From Podila epigama (taxonomy: Eukaryota > Mortierellomycota > Mortierellomycetes > Mortierellales > Mortierellaceae), in the NCBI GenBank assembly GCA_015679605.1, contig JAAAVE010000099.1, positions 4,096 through 16,037 of the forward strand: a stretch of DNA of 11,942 nucleotides, written 5' to 3'. The notes below the pieces were generated by a model. It was not told the DNA's origin and ran no database searches. It saw only the letters and a program-made list of their open reading frames with translations. This document shows positions 1 to 8,900 of this stretch, piece after piece. Position 1 is the stretch's first letter. Each line of letters starts with the position of its first letter. Position numbers and translations under genes: made by a program.

Positions 1-100
1 TTTGAACTATGCTGAGGAAAAATGGTGAATTATTTATTGGTGGCGCATCCGAGTTGAAAAAGGGGTAGGTAAAAAAGAAAAAAGACTTGTTTTCCCTTCC

Positions 101-148
101 ATGACATTCGTCTCCCAACTTTGCAGCTTCTTATTCTCCCTTCAATGA
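101..148 (+). promoter_or_regulatory. Upstream ORF overlapping the start codon of the first gene
   Basis: An ATG at 101 opens a 15-codon reading frame that ends in TGA at 146-148. The stop overlaps the presumed main start (ATG 145-147) as ATGA. This arrangement is known to allow termination-coupled reinitiation, or to dampen translation of the main frame. It matters only if transcription starts upstream of 101, which the sequence does not show. The rest of 1-144 is A-rich then pyrimidine-rich, as expected of a fungal core promoter and leader. I see no clear TATA box. Confidence 0.35.
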
Positions 149-2125
149 CTACCAACGATTCTGCCAAAGGCCCAACTCGACTCCAACTGCAGGCAGCTTG
201 TGTAAAAGCTGGTCTGGACTCTACTCTTGAGGTAAAACGCGCGATTTTTGCACAACATCACCACCAATGAGAGAGGAGCGTGGGGTCTGACAGTGATCAT
301 GCAGCAACATTTCACACACTGATTGATCTTTATTTGTGAGAAAATAGAACGACATTCTCAAGCAAATGCTAAAAAGGTATTGGGATGAGAACAAGCATGC
401 TGAAAGATTCCCACTTGAGGGAACCGAGATTGTGACATCAAACGACCACCTGGCTACATCAACAACAGCAACAATAACAACAACTGCTACCATCACAACC
501 ACTGTGACTGAAACTGCCAGCACAGACCACTCTGGAGAGGATGCACAAGTGTCTTCTGAACTCTGGCCTCATGATAAAGTCAAAGACGACAAAGAAAAAA
601 CCGTGGTCCAACTTAAGGAAGAGACTGAGGAAACAACAGTGAAGCTCGAAATTAAGCTCGAGCCTACTCTTGCCGGACAGGGCGTCATCAAGGAGGAAAC
701 TCTGGAGACGAAGGAAGTTGTGGTGAAGGAGGAGCATGTGGCGGAATCTGAGACTCCATCAAGCTCGCGTCCCGCATCGGAAACCTCAGGGCCAGCGTTA
801 GCGGAATCGGATGCGACTGCTGAGAAGCCAGTCGAGACCGCCATCAAGGAGGAACCAGGCAATGAAGGGAGCCCGTCCGTCAAAGACGAGACTGATGCGC
901 AAGATTCGACGTTGGCACAACCAAAGGTAGAATATGACGATGATATCAAGCCCGAAGAGCTCCCGGCTGTTCCTGTTGCTCAACGTAAACAATTCTGGGA
1001 GTCAAAATCGACAAATGTGGCACCTTCATTGCTTCCAGTAAGCAAAGCGCGACTTGCAAGCAACTCGAGGTAGGGGAGAAATGTCCATGCCATCATTGAG
1101 CCCCTCCATCTAACGCGGCAGGCAGGTTTTAAGTAGCGGATACTACGCCTGCAGTCATCCTCTTCACTTTTTCGTCGTAAACGACTACAACAAAACACTA
1201 ATGTTCTTCTTGCTTTAGGACACCGTTCGTAGCACCCAAGAAGGAAACTGATGTAAAAGAGTCCTTAACTAACAAGGATAAGGAAGCATTGACAAGCGCG
1301 AATGCACTGCCCTCGCCAGGGACCGTGCACAAAATGGTCAACAGGTTCGCCGCGCCGTCTTCAAAGCGTGGTCCCGCAGCCGAGCCTGTTGTGATTCCCA
1401 CGTCGCCATCAAAGAAGCGACGTGTTAATAACGAGTCATCAGTCTCACCCCCAGAAAAAGAGCCTCTGGACCAGTCGCCTGACCCAGCCACTTCGGGGCT
1501 TTCTACGCCTGGCCGTTCTACGCCCAGTCGTACGACGCCATCCCCCCCTACACCCTCCAAGAATTCAACAGCACAAGCAAAAAGAATTCTCAAGATCCCG
1601 ATTGCAGTCGCTTCTGGCAAGGGCAAAACTCCCTATGCTCATCCTCGCGTGGTTGGACAACCCACCATCCGTAAAACAACCCCAAGCACTGGTGCCAATG
1701 CCACCTCAAAAGCTTCAGAAACAAGCATAGCAGTTGCGGCTCGCAAGCAAAAGGCGATTGTCGAGGCCGCTGGTGAAACTCGCACTAGGAGAACTAGTGC
1801 AAGGCTATCTGGTCAGCTTCTTGCAGCAGCAACAACGACGACAACAACAACAACAACGTCAACAACGTTAACAACAGCAAAGGCAACGGCATCAACAAGC
1901 AAGACTGTATCTGTAGAGACGATCAATCGATTGGCTACACCCAAGAAAGTCAAATCGTCAGTCACTGCCCCCTCCAGCTCCTCTTCCTCTACACATGCCG
2001 CGGTTCCGGCTGCGGCGTCTCTTCCAGCTTCTGTTGGATCATCCAATGGTCCGACACGACCCCGTGGGCCAGTTCTGTCCACCGCTTCGCGTGCAGCACA
2101 ACGCTCTCACCGCAGAAAAGATTAA
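145..2125 (+). CDS. Unrecognised Ser/Thr-rich nuclear protein with SUMO- and CDK-motif clusters (3 exons)
   Basis: Proposed exons are 145-231, 363-1069 and 1219-2125, giving 566 residues. Both junctions keep frame: GAG|CAA, then AG|G, which removes an in-frame TAG. The start at 145 adds a helical N-terminus (about residues 10-40, RLQLQAACVKAGLDST) that faintly resembles a SAP DNA-binding helix pair. Without it, translation would begin at ATG 366. Residues 61-83 are Thr-rich. Residues 114-225 are acidic and carry eight SUMO-type psi-K-x-E motifs (K114, 123, 127, 139, 151, 191, 203, 225). A nuclear localisation signal, SPSKKRRV, lies at 327-334, followed by an S/TP cluster at 361-377 (TPGR, TPSR, TPSK) and a TPKK at 505. 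A Thr tract occurs near 1830-1870 and the tail is basic. I infer a chromatin-, nucleolus- or spindle-associated, cell-cycle-phosphorylated protein. I do not recognise the family. The exon structure is fairly secure, the function is not. Confidence 0.7.
232..362 (+). other. Intron 1 of the first gene (131 bp)
   Basis: The donor is GAG|GTAAAA and the acceptor is TTCTCAAG|CAA. It is phase 0 and joins the exon from ATG 145 in frame to the long reading frame beginning near 366. Confidence 0.65.
1070..1218 (+). other. Intron 2 of the first gene (149 bp)
   Basis: The donor is GAG|GTAGGG and the acceptor is TTGCTTTAG|GAC, after a pyrimidine-rich stretch. Splicing turns the in-frame TAG at 1071-1073 into an AGG codon and links the two large reading frames. 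Confidence 0.85.
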
Positions 2126-2236
2126 AACCACACATAATTCTATTTCTATTTGGCTTTTCTTTTTTTCTTTTTTTTTTTTTTTTCCATCTTTTTGGACAGC
2201 GCATTATAATCTCGTAGAAACAACATTAGCAGGCTC
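2126..2236 (+). promoter_or_regulatory. Compact 111-bp spacer: 3' end of gene 1 and promoter of gene 2
   Basis: Two tandem genes share only 111 bp. The spacer holds a T run broken once by C (2161-2183), then a TATAAT-like AT element at 2205-2210, about 27 bp before the next ATG. Poly(T) tracts are common nucleosome-depleting promoter elements in fungi. I see no classical AATAAA signal for the upstream gene. Confidence 0.4.
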
Positions 2237-3735
2237 ATGGATTCACAACAAGCAGCATTTGAAAAGTTTAAAGCCTCATCACACGGAGGTTCAAGGGAAT
2301 CGCGACATGGCGCAAGAGATTATACATCAGAACCAGTTCCTGAACTGTACTCTATTCACCGAGGCAAGGTTGTTCGTGTCGAAGGTAGAAAACAAAAAAA
2401 CAAAACAATATGAATAACAACAGCAACAACATCCACTAGTTTTTTCTTTCTTTCTTTCATACTGTGGACAGGAATGCTGTCGAGGAAGAAAAGAGCATCC
2501 CAGAAAAAATAACCAAGGAAGGGACAAAACAATATACTTGACTGACTAGATTATGGCGCGTTCATTCAGATCCCAGGGTTCAAGAAACAAGGATTGGTTC
2601 ACAAGAGCCAGGCTAGCCGGCATTTTACGGAAAAGATCTCTGACGTGGTGGAAGTAGGCGATTCAGTCTGGGTGAAGGTGACGAGTCTGCAGGATGACAA
2701 GATTTCATTGTCGATGAAACATGTTCAACAAGGGAGCGGTGAGGATCTTGACCCTAACCTGGTGCAGCTTACAGGAGATACGGATAAAAGACGAGCCCAC
2801 ACTGAATTTGTGGACAAGGCACCGATTTCGATTGAGCAAGGAGGGGTTTTGTTCAAGACGGTTTGCAAGAAGTGTGGTGCGATGGGGCATTTGGCAAACG
2901 AGTGTTTTTCTGGTGGTGAGAAGTTTGAGTTATTGGATGATGATCAAGATGACTTGGACGACTCTAGAAATAGTCGGATATCAGGCCAAAAAAAGGACCA
3001 TGACTCGTCGTCAAAACAGAAGAAGAAAAAGAAGGCAGGTCGTGAGAAAGAAAAGGAGAGAAGTAGTCGTGAGAGTCATCGAGATCGTGATAGCAAGGAT
3101 AGGGATCGTGAACGAGATCGTGACAACAAGGATAGGGATCGCGAACGAGACTATGGACGGGATCGTGAACGGGAACGGGACCAAAGGGATCAGGATCGCC
3201 ATGGTCACCGAGAACGACGATATGAATCATCCAGCTTTGGTCGTGAGAGAGAACAAAGACATCGATCACGAAGGTAACATTTTTTTCTTTTTTTGATGCC
3301 CACTGCTTTTTTGATTTCTTTGACTTGCCAATGCTCTTTTTTTTTTTTTTGTAATTTCACACTCTTAACATCAGCCAGACATGGCATTGTACTACGCCCA
3401 CTTGACCGCAGCCCAAAGCGTAGATCGGAGATGGCAGGGGATTCGACCAAGGTGGAGAGTCTTGAAGATGCCTTGGCTGTGATACGTGCACACAAGGTGA
3501 GCTTGAATGCGTGTGTGTGTGTGTTGTCGTGAGAGGAATGCTGGTTCTTTTGATTGAACATTTGGTGATCTAACGTTTTCACTTTTGTCTCTTATGAATG
3601 CATAAAAAGCGTCGCAAGTCAAAGCATGATAGAGAGAGTGATGACTCGGGGAGTGATCACGGAGGGAGGAGTGGTAGGCGGACGTCGGAGAGGTCTGAAA
3701 GGAAAGATCGCCATCGTTCCCATGCCCGTGATTGA
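2237..3735 (+). CDS. ZCCHC17: ZCCHC17-like S1 RNA-binding and CCHC zinc-knuckle protein (4 exons)
   Basis: Proposed exons are 2237-2384, 2550-3273, 3379-3496 (or 3412-3496) and 3610-3735, giving 371 (or 360) residues. The S1 domain spans about residues 36-107, with ELYSIHRGKVVRVE joined across intron 1 to DYGAFIQIPGFKKQGLVH and ending in the ISLSMK strand. This matches human ZCCHC17 (pNO40/PS1D) in order and spacing, including the following DLDPN. A CCHC knuckle (C155, C158, H163, C168) comes next. The C-terminal third is Lys-rich, then a long run of RD/RE/RS dipeptides (about residues 210-290), and the last exons are basic and Ser/Arg-rich. In animals the protein is nucleolar/nuclear, associates with 60S ribosomal material and affects splicing. 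A role in ribosome biogenesis or splicing is inferred here. The start is supported by N-terminal similarity just upstream of the S1 domain. Confidence 0.88.
2385..2549 (+). other. Intron 1 of the ZCCHC17-like gene (165 bp)
   Basis: The donor is GAAG|GTAGAA and the acceptor is GACTGACTAG|ATTATGG, with a CTGAC branch-like sequence just upstream. Splicing creates the GAT codon of the S1-domain DYGAF motif, which strongly supports this junction. Confidence 0.9.
3274..3378 (+). other. Intron 2 of the ZCCHC17-like gene, with alternative in-frame acceptors
   Basis: The donor is CGAAG|GTAACA. It is followed by T-rich sequence and a CTTAAC branch-like element near 3363. The acceptor CCAG at 3378 keeps frame. 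The acceptor GCAG at 3411 also keeps frame and would encode RSRSPKRR at the join. The earlier TCAG at 3374 breaks frame. The exact 3' end is therefore uncertain between 3378 and 3411. Confidence 0.65.
3497..3609 (+). other. Intron 3 of the ZCCHC17-like gene (113 bp)
   Basis: The donor is CACAAG|GTGAGC and the acceptor is ATAAAAAG|CGTCGC, phase 0. A CTAAC branch-like sequence lies near 3570. The intron contains a short GT microsatellite. The acceptor lacks a good pyrimidine tract but opens directly into a basic Ser/Arg-rich tail ending in TGA at 3733-3735. Confidence 0.75.
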
Positions 3736-4070
3736 TGACCGGCGCTGTTAAGTTAATGTGGGGTCAAGATTGATTTTAGAGTGAGTGAGACAGATAAAAT
3801 GGAGTAATAAGCCGCATTTGCATGAGACCACCATCAACCGACACTATCACTGTCACTGTCACTATCACTGTATTTCCACCACAACACCTACTCTTACTCT
3901 TGCTCTTACTAAACTTGATATGACATACACTCACTCACTACACACACATTCTCTCAACATTCTACACTTTACTTCATTCCAACTACACTTTGACACACAC
4001 ACACACACATGATTCCTTTTTTAATAATACCGCGATCAAAAAAAAACTCTTTTTTATTACTTTATTTTTT

Positions 4071-4109
4071 TTATCTCTTCTCATGTTTTTTTTTTGGCTG
4101 AATAGATAA
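4071..4109. promoter_or_regulatory. Pair of opposed AGATAA sites upstream of the GATA-factor gene
   Basis: TTATCT at 4071-4076 (AGATAA on the minus strand) and AGATAA at 4104-4109 (+) lie 33 bp apart in inverted orientation. Fungal iron-regulatory GATA factors bind (A/T)GATAA, often as paired sites. Two further sites occur at 3792-3797 (+) and 4531-4536 (-). The motif is short and AT-rich, so chance occurrence is possible. Confidence 0.35.
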
Positions 4110-4530
4110 CTTTCTTGTGGAGAGCGGAGTAAATAAAAAAAAAAAGAAAAGGAAAGGGGACTTTTTTTTGGTCACCTTTTTTTCTCCCCTTCCCTCCACT
4201 TCCCTCCACTTGCCTTTTTTTCCCCCTTTGTCAGTCAGTCACTCACTCAGTCAGTCAGCCAAGACTGTCCGACAGAAACAGCTCGGGATTTCGGAAATCT
4301 TTTTTGTCATCTCTTCATCCATCCATCCATCTATCCATCCATTGTTCCCATTTCTCACACTGTTTTCCTTACCTGTACACTCTAATTTCATACATTCATT
4401 CATTCATTCTTAATCATTCTTCGCATACCTTAATCTCAATCTGCACATAGTCCTGATCCTATTCAGCGGACCTTCTACATTCCACAAGCGTCTTTTTGAG
4501 CACCCACCGTCCCTATTCATTTCTCCATCG

Positions 4531-4536
4531 TTATCT
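4531..4536 (-). promoter_or_regulatory. AGATAA site in the leader, 121 bp before the GATA-factor start
   Basis: TTATCT on the + strand reads AGATAA on the minus strand. It is a possible site for the gene's own product or another GATA factor. It may be transcribed as leader rather than act as a promoter element. Confidence 0.3.
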
Positions 4537-4656
4537 CGCATAACATAGAGACCCTTTTCTCCCACACATAGTACAATCACACACACACTCTCACTCCTTC
4601 TCCTTCTCCATCTCCTTCTCCATAATATCGAAAAAGACATCCTTTTCAGCTTTTGA

Positions 4657-5908
4657 ATGTCACTTGCGCATACACAGTCAACTACTTCGGACGTACCCTC
4701 CGCAGCGAATAGTGTCAGTCTTGTGAACAACCATCATCGGGCTGTTCCGTCTGTATCGTCATCATTATCAGGCTTGTCATCCGCCGCAACAGCAGACATC
4801 GCAGTTGATACAACCCCAGACACTGACGACAAGGAAGTTGTCTCAACATCAACATCCACATCAAGATCGACATCGATTTCATCAGCACCAATAACCACCT
4901 TGGCTTCGACCACCCTCGACCCGTTCCTCTTCTCCGCTTCAAGGGGCACATTTCCTTCAGCACAAGATACTTGCACACCAACAACGCCAAAGCCATCTAA
5001 TACAGAGGCTGTACTAGGAGAAGGACAGTTTTCAAAGTCGTCATCATCTATTTTATCACCAGCATCACCACAGCAACCACTACCACCACAGCAAGAGCCA
5101 CAACAACAACAACCACAACAACCACAACAACAGCCACTTGCCCTAAATCCTACTCTTTCATCTTCTACGGTGCCCTCGGTACCATCATCACCCTCTCTAT
5201 CGGCTGCATCTACGTCGTTGCTGATGCTCTCATCGTCGTCATCGTCGTCTTTGACGTCCGAAAAAAGAAATCCCGGAGTTGACTACACCGATCGTGGTGC
5301 ATCAAGTGAGCAAGACACCATCAAGATGGAAGAGGACACAGAGTCGATAGCCTCCTATTCCCATGAGGGTCACGACAATCCTCAGGTGCGCTCTCATCAT
5401 CATCATCATCACCAAAATCAAAATCAAAATCAAAATCAGAACCAGGGTCGAGACAAGGAGCAGGACCACCCACACCCGCATCCACATCCAGAGCAAAACC
5501 AGGTGCAAGATCCACAGGGAACACAACAGCACAAGGCACCTCTCCCTCGACAACAACAACTGAAAGAAGAGGAAGATTATGATGGAATGGAAATTGAAAG
5601 CGGCGGAGAGAGCAATCGCCTCCCCCTTGTTCCCCACCACTACCACCTTCACGGTCATGAGTACGGACACGGAGACGAGTCACAAACGCCACACCGTCCT
5701 TCGGATGCCCACGATAGTCTAACGAACAAACACGGGAATGATGTTGAGATGACAGACAGTTCAACTGGGCCAACACCAGGCTCAAAGCCTGAATCAGCAC
5801 AACATCACCTGTCCACATCCACACCCATATCCACATCCGCATCCACATCTACATCTCTGTCGACAGCACCAGCAGCCCGATCTTTGTCATCCACCCCTCA
5901 TCCTCCAT

Positions 5909-5944
<36 letters not shown>

Positions 5945-8900
5945 TCACACCTACTACTACAACTACTGCTCGCTCCGTCAAGGCTACGGCACCGGCACCG
6001 GATGGTAGCAATAAGCGCCAGGCTTCACCAGGGTCTCCTGTGACGGTGGCAAGTGGAGCGACAGATGGGTATTTGTCATCGACGAGTAGTATGCGCGGTG
6101 GGATGTCGATGACACCATCGCCAGGTCTTGGACCCCAGTCGGGAGATTCGACGACGACACGGTCGAGGAAGAACTCTGTGAGCACAACCAAGAAGGAGCA
6201 GCAACACAAGATTGGGGTAACGGCCACGAGTTGTGCCAACTGTGGGACGACGACGACACCTCTTTGGCGTCGAGCAAGTAATGGGCAAACGATCTGCAAT
6301 GCCTGTGGTATGTTGTCAATTTCATTTTATTTTTTTTTATTTTTACTTTTTCTATGGTGGTACGGGAGGGAAAGGGAAGGGGGAAGATGGGCGCGTGCCA
6401 ACAATATTTTCCTTTTTGTTCGTTCTGGACTTGTGCCTTGGGGGGGAGTACACAACGAACATATCACAGCCCTGCTCAGACAGGAGCACACACCAACGGA
6501 ACGCACGAGACAATCACTGAACAGATTGGGACACGGACAGAGTGAGAGAGTGAGAGAGTGAGTGAGTGCGTGCGTGCGTGCGTGCGTGGAGTGAGTGAGT
6601 GAGTGCAAGTGAGTGAGTGAGGGAGTGAGTGCGAGTGAGTGAATGACTGTGTGCATGTTATGTTGCATGCACATGTTATCAGGTACAACACATCATGAAA
6701 GAAAGATGTGATATCGGGAAACCCACCCTCCAGAGTTATCAGTAGCTGTGTGCGATGAGGTGCGGTGTGGTGTGCACAAAGGTGTTCAGTGGGAAGAGGG
6801 AAGAGCTTAAATGAATAACAGCTGAGAGAGAAAATCACCACAAAAAAAAAAAAAAAAAAAAAAAGAGAGATTAGATGGTGAGGAGAGACGGAGAGAGGGG
6901 GAGAAAAAATCAGATCTGACTGGATTGATCGCAAATGTCAGCTTATTTGTGTATGAGAAAGTTGAGTTGAATACAGTTCAATCGAGGAAGGTGAACAAAG
7001 AGCAAAAAGGTGTCGGGCTATCCATTCTCATTCACACACAGTTGGAACTCAGTGGATCAGAAAAAGAGAGTGTGAGACAACAATGAATGAATGTGTATGA
7101 AGGTGTATGAATGTGTGTGTTTGTGTGTGTTGTGTAAACATGGTATGGGAGAACACAATAGCATGAATCATGGGTGTGGATGGGCGTGCCAATGCTGCAA
7201 TCCAATGCAATCCAATGCAATAATGCAATACACTTGGGGACAAGGATAGGGATGGGAAGAGTAAAGTGAAGTGAAAGAAAAGTGTTCACTCTGACTTTTT
7301 TACTTTCACTCTCTCTCTTTACCAAACTCTCTCTCTTTACACCCGTGCCCCATATGACCAATGAGTGACAATCATCAGTCAGTCAGTCAATCAATCAATC
7401 ACTCGTCTATTATTCCTCCTTCCTTTCCTTCTTTCCTTCTTTCCTTCCTTCATTATCAAACTCGCGCATCACTTCTCTCTTTCTCTTCTTCTCTCGCTCG
7501 TTTGTTTCAACACTCTTACTCATCCCTCCATGCTCCTCCTTCCCCATTCATCCGTCACTTCTCCTGTTCTTATTTCTTTTCTTGTCCTGACATTTACTAC
7601 AAGTAGCCTTACCCTTACCTAACATCTTCTTCTTAATCTTATCTCTTAATCCCACCTACCTTCTCTCCCTCTCTCTCTCTACCACCCTCAGGCCTCTACT
7701 TCAAGGCTCGAAATCACACTCGGCCTCACTGGTTGAAACGCACCCCAGGTGGGAAAAAGAGCGACCACACAGGAGATGACACCGACGACATGGACAACTC
7801 TTCCCCACAACGACGTCCCTCCTCTTCTCCAGCTCCCACTGGATCCATCGACGGCACCGACCCCGCCTCTGCTGCCTCTGCTGCCTCTGCATCTGCATCC
7901 GCCGCCGCAGGAACACACAACCACGGCAGCGACAGCGAGTGCGCTGGCTCTTGTCCCGGCGACGGCAATTGCAACGGCACCGGTGGTGCTTACTCCTGTG
8001 CAGGATGTCCCTCCTTCAACCAGCATCAAGCCAACCGTCAAAGCCTCGTCTGCGCCAACTGTCGCACCACCACCACCCCCCTTTGGCGCAGAGACACCAG
8101 CGGTAACACCATCTGTAACGCTTGTGGTCTCTACTTCAAGCTCCACAACGTCCACCGTCCAGTCACCATGAAACGCGCCGTCATCAAACGTCGCAAACGT
8201 GTCAACCTCCTCGCCACATCCCCTCCACCTGCTCCCGATGCCTCCACCGAATCGGCTGATGTCCAGAGACAGTCACAGCCTCAGCCTCCACCTTCAAAAC
8301 CGCCAAAACTACCAAAGCAGTCAAAGGCTTCCAAGAAAGCGGCGGCTGCAGCGGCGGCTGCATCTGCATCGGCTTCTGCTTCTGCTTCTGCCACTCCTAC
8401 TCCCACTGTCACTGGTACTGGTAATGCTCGCAAGAATGCTCCAGCTGGTGCTACAGGTACTTTTGTTGGCGACAAGAGCAATGCAAAGTCGGCTCCAGCT
8501 GATATCGAGGAGAGTGAGCGTACCCAAGATGAGAGAAAGGGCCAGACACCAACAAAGCGTCGCAAGGTACAAGACACAGATCGGTCCTTGCCCAAAGGCG
8601 TGCCCAACATCGAGGATTTTATCACGCCAAAGAGAGCCGCCAATGGACAAACTGAATGGATGCCCAAGGACAGCACGATTCAACAGTACCACCATCCACG
8701 TCAGCATCAGCATCATCAACAGCATCAGCAACAAAATGAGCATCAACCCTACCATGCGCGTCAGCACGCACATAGCCCAACGCAAAATCAAGAGCAGGGT
8801 CAGGCGCAGGGTCAGGAACAAAATCATGATGATCAGAGCCATGAACAAACTCTAAAGCAGAGCCAGGAGCAAGGTCCACATGAACACGACAATCATTCAC

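Larger units (their letters stand above)
3736..4656 (+). promoter_or_regulatory. Intergenic region and probable leader of the GATA-factor gene
   Basis: These 921 bp carry no convincing gene. The left part holds the 3' flank of the ZCCHC17-like gene, CACTGT/CACTAT-type repeats (3840-3870) and an AC run (3993-4009). From about 4140 the + strand becomes strongly pyrimidine-rich, with T runs, TCAG/TCAC repeats (4231-4259) and CATC repeats (4315-4342). No ATG occurs on the + strand from 4086 to 4656, consistent with a long scanned 5' leader. WGATAA motifs are listed separately. The transcription start is unknown. Confidence 0.55.
6308..7691 (+). other. Very long (1384 bp) intron splitting the first GATA zinc finger
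   Basis: The donor is TGTG|GTATGT and the acceptor is CACCCTCAG|GCC, after a long CT-rich tract. The join makes the Gly codon after C550 and restores the finger. The intron is far longer than the 105-165 bp complete introns nearby. Its 5' half is GT/GA-rich (GTGA/GTGC repeats, poly(A) at 6842-6864) and its 3' half is CT-rich. WGATAA motifs on the minus strand lie at 6676-6681, 6736-6741, 7453-7458 and 7639-7644. Retention would read on to a stop at 6559-6561 and leave finger 1 incomplete. I find no convincing exon, snoRNA or transposon inside it. Confidence 0.9.

Noticed and set aside
4117-4413. 98-codon + strand frame upstream of the GATA factor
   Set aside because: It is low-complexity translation of T- and CT-rich leader DNA. 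It has no ATG start (it opens with an alternative codon), no domain and no splice context.
5321-5848. Minus-strand 175-codon frame opposite the first GATA exon
   Set aside because: It is a mirror of CAT/CAA/CAC repeat codons and shows no protein-like pattern apart from repeat translation.
6541-6650. CRISPR-like or tandem repeat array with spacers
   Set aside because: The repeat units are four bases with no spacers. It is a simple microsatellite.
6842-6864. Poly(A) run as the tail of a retrotransposed element
   Set aside because: No element body, target-site duplication or coding remnant is visible. Homopolymers of similar size occur elsewhere in the window.
6327-6934. Long minus-strand frames across the intron repeats
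   Set aside because: They are repetitive THSLTHS-type translations of the GTGA microsatellite on the opposite strand. An open frame is expected from the repeat itself.
6308-7691. Box C/D or H/ACA snoRNA inside the long intron
   Set aside because: A scan for C/D box pairs and hinge/ACA elements gave no convincing combination with terminal stems.
8281-8848. Minus-strand frames of 131 and 175 codons opposite the GATA-factor second exon
   Set aside because: They are shadows of biased Ala/Ser/Gln/His codons on the coding strand, which carries a secure zinc-finger frame.
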